Positions 56,806-64,000 of a stretch of DNA of 64,000 bases are shown in pieces; positions within the stretch are counted from its first letter, which is position 1; each line of letters opens with the position of its first letter. The notes below the pieces were generated by a model. That model did no database searches, was not told where the DNA came from, and saw only the letters and a list, made by a program, of their open reading frames with translations. The translations under genes were made by a program, and so were the position numbers. Origin of the DNA: Cyathus striatus (taxonomy: Eukaryota; Basidiomycota; Agaricomycetes; Agaricales; Nidulariaceae); NCBI GenBank assembly GCA_025738555.1, contig JAOVFP010000018.1, positions 62,001 to 126,000 on the forward strand, read 5' to 3'.

Positions 56806-58010
56806 GTGACACGTATCCCGCTATAAAGAGAAACCCTTTACGGCTCATTCTTATGTTATTACCAATAAAACATAGAATAAACCTTATCAAGCTGGTAATA
56901 GACCCAGTAACGTTATAAAGGGGAAACGTCGAAGATGAACGATAAGATGATAGACGTGGTAGCGTACATTGCAAAGTTTTGAGTTGAACGGTGGGGTAGT
57001 ATAGAAGAGTTGAAGAGGAGGATAGTTGTTTGGCGGTATTCTCTTGACAAATAAATTATGCGAGTGGTTGGCGCATCCGTCCAACCTCCAGATCCTAGTG
57101 AGCTCGCTATAGAGGTGAAGTGAGGGGAAATGCGAAGCTAGCATCACTTAGTATAGTTACGACATTTATCTATGTAATGAATGAAATGTCATGTGTATGA
57201 CAGAGTGTAAGTAACGAAGCACGGAGATGGAAGAAAATGAAAATAAGAAGGTCAAGGCATGAAGCGAGGACTTATAAACCCTATATACTAAGTACAGACT
57301 GAGGCTCCCCAAAAGATGACTGATCAAGGCCGTCGAATCTCGAGAGGTGCTTAAATGGATAGTATATGTAGCAGCCAGGCTTAACTTAAAAATTTTGAAT
57401 ATTGAGGCTATGACTTGGATAGTTTGTGAGCACTTGGGAATGTCGAAAATATTGCACATTAGAAGGGAGAAATTCTGTGATAACATTCAATAACATTCGT
57501 GAGCACACGCAAAGATGATGATGGGTGTCACGATGTCGATGTCTGGAAGTGTACCTCGAAAGAGTTGATAGTCATATACTAAAGCGCTTTGTGCGAATCC
57601 CCGAGGCATTGTTGAATGTTTTAAACTTTGGCCAAAAGATAACGGAGAACATGCAATGTGTTCAAACTACATACAGTGTTCTAGCGCTCCTTGATATACT
57701 ACCGCTCCTTGATACAGTTGGCGCTCACGGCTTCCTTGCTCATTCAATCTTTTAGATATATTGTACACATGTTAGGATAACTGTAATCTCCAATAGGAAA
57801 AATTATGAATATTTTCTGTGCCATAACAGTAAAGACACACAGGTATTACTTCGAAATTCAGTGTCATGCCCAATTTTGGGTGATTCTCACAGCCAATGTC
57901 TTACCGCATTTCATTTCCACAACAACGAAAATACCGCCATATTACTATTACCTTTAGGTTTCTATATACCAAATTTTATCCTTATCGGTAAGGAATTGAG
58001 GTAGAAATAA
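56806..58010. other. Spacer with an R1 scrap
   Basis: Non-coding DNA. At about 57670-57720, CAGTGTTCTAGCGCTCCTTGATA matches the outer end of the R1 copy at 60900 and is followed by a second CCGCTCCTTGATAC. Otherwise no feature. Confidence 0.4.
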
Positions 58011-60665
58011 ATGGAACAAAAAAATGGGGATCCAAGCATGACAGCTTTGCACTCATGTGCCTTCACATTGTTGATCCCCCATCATCTTCCCCTGATTATA
58101 CCTTCCTGGTGGGTCAAATCACCTTCTTTTGCACAGAAGCACATGGGTGGGCACACTTTGTTGAAGTGGATGAAGCTGCAGGCACAGAGGGGGCACCTTA
58201 ATGCACAATATCAGAGCACAATTGATGAATATCAATGAGAGCAGGAGTTGCCAGTGGGAATAAAGAAATGTAGTCTATGCCCTATTGCAGCAAAGCACAA
58301 CATTGATCATACTACATTGGGTCAGCTAGTTAATGGTGGAAGGACATTATCAGCATTTAACACATCAAAGAGATGTCCTACCTATGCTAAGGAGTGTGTA
58401 CTTGTGGAATTCATTGTTGCATTGGCAGATCATGCATGCCCCCTTGGTCTCCAAAACATAGAGGAGCATGAAAACCAAATAATCACTGGTAGGGACAGTG
58501 GTCATTCAGAGGAGTCTATTGGTCATGGATGGGTGGTGGGATTTCTTGATAGATGCTGAGATGAGCTTCAGACACATTGGTCTAGCCCTTTAGCAACTGA
58601 ATGTGCACAGTCATTGCAAAAGGATGCTGTGGAGAAATGGTTTCAGCTGATTGCAAAGGAGGTTATTGAGAAAGGAGTAAAACTGCACAATATTTATGGG
58701 ATGGATGAAAGTGGGTTCCCACCTGCAAGCATAGGAATGCAGATGTAAGCAGCAGCATAAATCAGGGAATGCAAATCAAGAAAATGTCACTGCACTCATA
58801 ATGATTTGCACTGATGGAACTGTTCTTGCACCTACAATCATCTTTAAAGGTCATAATTTCCTATCAAAATGGGAAGAAAATAATACATCAAATGTGTTGT
58901 GAGTACCATTTCATATTCACTTATTTACTTACTTAATTTTGATGTACCATAGCATTTCAATTTCAGAGAATAGATGGACATATGGCAAGATAGCTATGCA
59001 ATGGATAGCAAAGGACTTTGAGTTAAAAACCAGAGAGAAAGCAGCTGATGAAACTCATGCACTCTTTATGGATGGTCATAATTCCCATTTCACAGCAGAC
59101 CTAATGTAGTTTTGTTTAGCCAATAATATTGAAGTGTACAGATACCCACCTCACTGCACACATGTGCTCCAGGGTCTTGATGTTGTTTGTTTGCAAAGAT
59201 GAAAGAGGTTTGGAAGGAGGAAGTGGAGAAGTTTGAAGAGATATATGGTAAAGCTCTTGACAAAGAGCACTTCTGTGGAGTTTTTGGTAATGCATTCTTG
59301 TGAGCCTTCACACCAGAAACAGTAAAGACCACATTTGCAGCCACTGGAATCTATCCATTTAATCCCAATGTGATTAAGTCAGAATATTAGTGACAGACAA
59401 GCAAAATGCTTGAAGTTGAACTCAAACACTTGAGAAGAGAAAAGATAAGAAGTCTTATTGCAAGTCTGGAATAAACTAGCACAAGAGTAAAGAATAATTA
59501 ATGAAAATGACTGTATTTATAGTAATGTCCATGAGGTAAACACATGTAACTATGCCTACACTACAACACATGTCTACTGTGCTTCTACTGTGCAAACTCA
59601 TGTACTACATATGTAAAAGGCCTGGCCAAACTGTGCACTGTGCCTGTAGTCTTGAATTATGCATGTTGATATGCATGGTGTCTGCATTGACTAATTATGT
59701 GACGATAAGATAAGATAAGGAATGGTTAGATAAGATAAGGAGCGAGATCCTAGCACAAAACAGATGAAACCAGCTGAAGTGACATGAGGTGGCTTTGAGT
59801 TGCTGCAACCAAGCCCTGTCAAAGTAGTGATTAGTTCATTCTATACACACACCTTTATACAGGAGGAATTACAGCCATGTACACCACCACTACAGCTCCC
59901 AACAGCAGAGTCTTCTACTTTTCCTAATTCATATCAGACACCCTGCTGGAACATTATCAGCAACATCATCAGATTCACTTCTACTTTCAACAGCATGAGC
60001 CTCTCACCTCAAAATTGCAAGATATGCCATGCCACCATCTCAGACTTTGGGCTCCACTCCACTGGTTGAACTGAACTGGTCACTTCATAATCATGTCAAT
60101 ATGGCAAAGTTGCCTCATGTAGCTCTTGAAGAAAGGTATAGCTCATTGTTGCAAAACCTGCAGTTTGCTCAGGATAGAGACAAAGCCTGTCAATCAATCA
60201 ATGAAGCTGCTAATGCACAGCTTATAGTTCAAAATATGGCACTGAGTTGACTAAACCACACCTTATATGGAAAGGAGAACTGGAAGAAGTCAGATTGTAC
60301 TGTCCTTTTTCCTGGAGGACTTGGAAGGCACTTGACAGATCCTGAGCTCATACAGGCAAAGAGAGCATGTAAAGAGGACAAAAGGTGAGAGGAAAGAGAA
60401 AAGAAGAGGAGAAAGGTGGGTAAAAAGAGGAGAAAGAAGGAGAAGGACCATAGAGGTGAAGAGTGGAAGCAGATCATAGCAGCACACAAGAACACAGTTG
60501 AGGAATGGGAACAGGAGTGTGCACAGTTGCATGCAGCCAGAGAGCTTCACAAAAACCTTCCAAAGAAGCCAATATGTCCATTGAAGTGAGACCATATCAA
60601 TATTCAAGGAGATGGGATGGATGAGGAAGGTGAAAGCACAAAGGATGAAGTGGATGTCAACAACT
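58011..60665 (+). pseudogene. DDE-type transposase (pogo/Fot-like), heavily decayed
   Basis: Fragments of one long protein occur in order: a helix-turn-helix region (KHNIDHTTLGQLVNGGRTLS, 58.30 kb), AVEKWFQLIAKEVIEKG, first Asp in YGMDESGFPP (58.70 kb), GTVLAPTIIFKGHNF, second Asp in LFMDGHNSHF (59.07 kb), third Asp in VLQGLDVV (59.17 kb), TTFAATGIYPFNP and a long basic C-terminal region (60.1-60.6 kb). The DDD order and motifs match the DDE_1 pogo group of fungal transposons. Stops are frequent and many lie at TGA where CGA is expected. Terminal inverted repeats were not found. The region is essentially CpG-free. Confidence 0.8.
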
Positions 60666-60889
60666 GACTAGTTTGGTGCTGACTGATAAGACCATGAGAA
60701 TGACAGTAACACCTGTGACACAACTGTATCAAGGAGTGTTTCAGCCCAAAAACCAATCCCCTTCATTAAAGCAAGTTACATTTACATCTCTACATATAAT
60801 TATACCATAAACATTAGCATATAAACTCTTAATATACCTTGTAATGATACTGTGTATATAGATTTATCAAAAATGTAGTAATAGTTATA

Positions 60890-61218
60890 ATAATATCAAA
60901 TTTCAAATTTGGTGTATCAAGGAGCACTAGAATACTGTAGACATTATACAATGATTTAAGCTTTACTTGAGTCACTGTAGACATGTTAAGCATAGAGAAA
61001 TGACCAAAAAGAAATGCATGTGGATGTATATATCCTATGCCTACAAACCACCCACAAGTGCCAACAAGATAAAGAAGAATAAAGATAAGCGAAAGGCACA
61101 TTGCACTGCCACTCGGAAGCATCTCCTGGTGTGCAAACAACTTGGTGTGTAAACACAATAGAAGCTGAGAATACCGAGGTATTTGGCTGACACCCTCTGA
61201 TACAAACAAGCTGACATA
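60890..61218 (-). repeat. Dispersed repeat R1, copy f (full length, CpG-poor)
   Basis: The inverse of 41800-42115 over about 320 bp, with matching landmarks (CTTGTTTGTATCAGAGGGTG, CCAAATACCTCGGTATTCTC, GCCTTTCGCTTATCTTTAT). Where copy b has CGCTCGACGCGTCCACAGCG, this copy has GCTTAACATGTCTACAGTG, a run of C-to-T and G-to-A changes. Confidence 0.75.
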
Positions 61219-61232
61219 AGAGGGGTGTTAGC

Positions 61233-61302
61233 CAATTTGATCACAAATAGCCCAAGTTTTTTGATCACCATGACCAAAAAACCTGGGCTATTTGTGATCA
61301 CC
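61233..61302. repeat. 70-bp hairpin
   Basis: GATCACAAATAGCCC.AAGTTTTTTG and CAAAAAACCTGGGCTATTTGTGATC are inverted around an 11-nt loop (ATCACCATGAC). It directly precedes the GTGATCAT repeats and may be the end of the same element. Confidence 0.7.
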
Positions 61303-61329
61303 TCTTGTTGTATTTCTACTAATAAATAT

Positions 61330-62480
61330 ATGGGTTTCTAATGAATGTAGGAGTGATCATATGTGATCATATATTGTTTCAAGAATGTATTAGTATATTA
61401 TTGATACAAATGAAAGTATAGGTCATTGGCCTACTATAACTACTAATTAATGTATAGGTGATCATGAGTGATCATTTAGCATTTCAAGAGTGTTTTGGCT
61501 TATAATTAGTACTAGAGAATGTATAGGTGATCATAAGTGATCATTAAACATTTCAAGGGCATATTAGCTTATTATTAGTACTAGTAAATGTATAGGTGAT
61601 ATTAGGTGATCATGCAGCATTTTCAAAGGTATATTAGCATACTATTGGTACTAATGAACATTTAGGTGATCATAGGTGATCATGCAGCATTTTCAAGGGT
61701 GTATTAGCCATACTCAATTCTGATTTTTTGCCAAAGGTTTTAACTCGCATAAAGGTACCAACCATAAGTGAGCAATAAGCAAGAGTGCTCTGCCAAGTCA
61801 GGGGGAAATTTGGGGTGATGAGAATTGATGCAGAGAACAAAATTCAACTGAACCTTACTGAGTGTCATGAACCTTGACACTTGCTCCAGCAGCCAAAATT
61901 TTGACAACTTGATCACACATCATACACACCCCCACCTTCCATACCTTCCTGAATGCATATTCTGAATATTTCTTCCTTCATTTAAGGCAAATTCTGTGAC
62001 TCCTAAGGCAGCAATTTCATCATCTTCACAATCTGCATCAGCTAGAAGTAGAATAGCAAGTGTTTTGATGTCTTGAAGAGCATTCTTGCATGCTTTGAAC
62101 CTTTCTGTCTGTAATAATATACATCTTCTATTTCTGGTTCTTGCCATATCACTGGTAGGTGAAAATAAAGTTGTCTATTATCAGACATTGCACAAATCAC
62201 TACCAAGTGGTTGGGGTATGGCTCTGTGGTAGTGAAATACTCATTTAAACTCAGAAACTCCATAATGAAATGCTCCTAAGGCTTGGCACTGTCTGGACCA
62301 TATGGAGCACTCTCACTTATTGCTTGCTTATGGTTGGTACCTTTATGTGAGTTAAAACCTCTGGCAAAAAATCAGAATTGAGTATGGCTATTAGCCTACT
62401 ATTGGTACTAGTGAACATTTAGATGATTATAGGTGATCATGCAGCATTTTCAAGAGTATATTAGCTTATTACCAATACTA
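61330..62480 (+). repeat. Tandem GTGATCAT repeat array, split by a TIR element
   Basis: Units of about 80-90 bp each include TAGGTGATCATRRGTGATCAT, GCATTTTCAAGRGTRTATTAGC and TACTAGTGAATGTA. About five units lie at 61340-61710 and about one and a half at 62385-62480, once one contiguous array. Similarity is highest between neighbouring units near 61600-61710. Confidence 0.75.
61713..62382. mobile_element. TA-flanked TIR element, 670 bp, long inverted repeats
   Basis: The inverted ends run for about 80 bp with few differences: CTCAATTCTGATTTTTTGCC and AAAGGTACCAACCATAAG appear inverted at the right. Both ends are flanked by TA (61711-61712 and 62383-62384), as in Tc1/mariner/pogo insertions. 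Minus-strand frames in the middle (61920-62263) read FLSLNEYFTTTEPYPNHLVV and similar; the product is unknown and it is not a recognised transposase. Flanking tandem repeats show where the insertion occurred. Confidence 0.8.
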
Positions 62481-62504
62481 ATGAATGTAATTCTTTCTGT
62501 GCAT

Positions 62505-62745
62505 CACATCTGTCACGCTTATTCCCACGCTTCATGACACATCGAATTTGTCACACTCTTCCCGCGCGTCACACATGTCACATATATTCACACGCATCAC
62601 ATTTGTCACACATATTCACACGCATCACATTTGTCACACATATTCACACGCATCACATTTGTCACACATATTCACACGCGTCACATTCGTCACACATATG
62701 CACACGTGTCATGTTTGTCACATGCATTCGCACATGTCATGCTTT
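62505..62745 (+). repeat. 28-bp minisatellite (TCACATTTGTCACACATATTCACACGCA)
   Basis: About eight consecutive 28-bp units; the central four are almost identical, the outer ones drift. A further diverged stretch of TCACA.TTCGTCACAC type lies at 63715-63795. The histidine-rich frames on the plus strand come from the repeat. Confidence 0.8.
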
Positions 62746-62759
62746 TCATGCTGAGGAAG

Positions 62760-63800
62760 AATAAAAGGAGTAGTGGGGAGGTACTAGGTCATCTGTGTGA
62801 GATGGGCATTAGTAACCAAGAGAAGGTTGAGTTCGAGGCGATCCGTCAGATCACGTGTGGTCAGAACAAATGGGTTCAAGTCTCCTGAGATCCGAGTAAA
62901 CAAGTGAGGGACACCAGGATGAAGCTCGTGGGAAGGGGGAAGGAATGAGAAAAGGAGAAAAGAAGACCCAAATGAAAAGGGAATATGACTTAGCATGGCT
63001 AGCTCTCTGTGAGCCAATCGAACACGATTCTGGTGAGCTTAAGAATATGGAGGAGGTGATTCCTGAGTAAAAGTAAGGTGGATTTCTCTTCCCTTCATGA
63101 GGGGGATTAAATACACAAGTCAACATGGTCTGTGCAACATGTACTCATGCGTCACAGACCCCAAAGTGAGTACTCAAGTGACAAGAAGAAGAACAAAACG
63201 ATCGAAGTGTCAAAGTCGTACGTACGAAGCGAAGCACTTTGCCAGAACAAACCAAAAATGGAAAGGCGGAGCTCAAGGTCGAGGCGCTGTCCTGAGTGCT
63301 TGGGACTATTTGTGTCGTCGTGTCTGCTCCTCCTGCACAGAGCGGTCCCCAGCACTTCAGTCACAGCTCTCGCCTTCAAACTTGTATTCCTGCATCCAGT
63401 TGCCCTGGCTCTGTACAAAGAAAGGCGAATATTAAAGTAAGGGTAATATAGATTAGAAATAAAAGTGGGATCATAAAGTAAAGATACCATATGACCAAGA
63501 CCAAAACCCATTCATGAACGGAAAGCTTTCTTCGGCAAGTATTCTCTTGCTGCACCATATTATTTACCAAAAATCGTTCTATTAAAGAAATAAAGGTTGT
63601 TAGCAATTGCAAACGTCAAACTCGATCACCCCTTCTCAAGCTTCTCATCGCATTCTCAACATAAAACAGCAATATCATGATTATCTGTGTGTAGGGTACC
63701 AATCCCTACCACAATGCGCGTCACATTCGTCACACTTTGAATGCTCGTCACACATATCACACTGTTACATTTGTCATATTTTGCACACCTATCATGCCTT
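62760..63800. other. Spacer without recognised gene
   Basis: Several overlapping frames around 63100-63510 lack support. 62820-62890 has tRNA-like words but no cloverleaf. The 63715-63795 part is a diverged copy of the 28-bp satellite. Confidence 0.35.
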
Positions 63801-63813
63801 TAATGGGCAATAG

Positions 63814-64000
63814 CATGTGCATGGACCACTTCCTGATGATGTCAGAAATGCGAATACATATGGCAGTGTAGAAGTGAACCTGATAATTATGGAAGATGTT
63901 TATAAGCTGAAGAAAATTCTAAGACAGAGTTTGTCAGCTGATAGCACATCCATCTATCCACAGGTCCTAGTAAGATTCATGAGAAGTGAAAGGGTGGGGG
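63814..64000 (+). CDS. Open frame running off the right edge, unknown
   Basis: From just after a TAG at 63811-63813 the frame stays open to the window end: HGPLPDDVRNANTYGSVEVN, MEDVYKLKKILRQSLSAD and STSIYPQVLVRFMRSER. It looks protein-like. No domain was recognised and the upstream stop suggests either a decayed element or an exon start inside this stretch. Confidence 0.3.

Noticed and set aside
62534..62764. Histidine-rich protein on the plus strand
   Set aside because: The frame is a translation of the 28-bp minisatellite.
62820..62890. tRNA gene suggested by GGTTCAAGTCTCC
   Set aside because: No pairing acceptor, D or anticodon stems could be built around it.

Overview
This window reads as nuclear DNA of a filamentous basidiomycete, most likely an Agaricomycete. 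The real genes carry many short (about 45-60 nt) GT-AG introns. The recognisable families are typical of mushroom-forming fungi: a NACHT-type STAND NTPase, a secreted T2 ribonuclease, a GH16-like wall protein, a Ste6-like ABC exporter family, sterol C-24 methyltransferase and a seven-helix membrane protein. The host assignment is inference from gene families and intron style. No rRNA or convincing tRNA gene was seen. Roughly two thirds of the window is repetitive or non-coding.

Layout. 0-8 kb: a NACHT gene, a foldback element, an intact multi-exon RNase T2 gene and a truncated second copy. 8.3-11 kb: a 2.7 kb TIR element with 9-bp target duplications. 11.8-12.7 kb: a two-exon gene of unknown function. 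13.1-15.2 kb: a TIR element packed with a TGAGCGTGA motif. 15-24 kb: AT-rich and repeat DNA, a small hAT-like element, a broken Ste6 copy and an array of short hairpins. 24.6-33.3 kb: a broken N-terminal Ste6 half, a six-exon unknown gene, a tandem repeat, an intact copy of an unknown protein family (called family X here) and a Ste6 piece reduced to a nucleotide-binding domain. 33.3-38.9 kb: a poly(A) retroposon, then a GH16-like gene split near its 5' end by a second copy of the 2.7 kb element. 39.7-42.6 kb: an internally deleted Ste6 copy and MITEs. 42.9-44.1 kb: an intact ERG6 gene. 45.4-54 kb: a second intact family X gene, a foldback element, a fifth Ste6 wreck and further family X fragments. 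55.6-56.8 kb: an intact 7TM gene. 58-64 kb: a decayed DDE transposase in almost CpG-free DNA, tandem repeats interrupted by a TA-flanked TIR element, and a 28-bp minisatellite.

How it fits together. The apparently intact genes are RNase T2, ERG6, the 7TM gene, the two unknown genes at 11.8 and 27.5 kb and two family X copies; the NACHT gene has a clear core but unclear ends. Five Ste6 wrecks plus an isolated C-terminal tail, together with five family X copies, suggest that a Ste6/family X block was duplicated, inverted and then eroded. Premature stops in the Ste6 and transposase copies can mostly be read as C-to-T changes, and the transposase region has lost nearly all CpG. This is consistent with methylation-driven (RIP-like or 5mC deamination) silencing of duplicated DNA; that link is inference.

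The most unusual structures are three TIR elements, each built from arrays of its own short motif, and two foldback elements inserted into the same dispersed repeat family.
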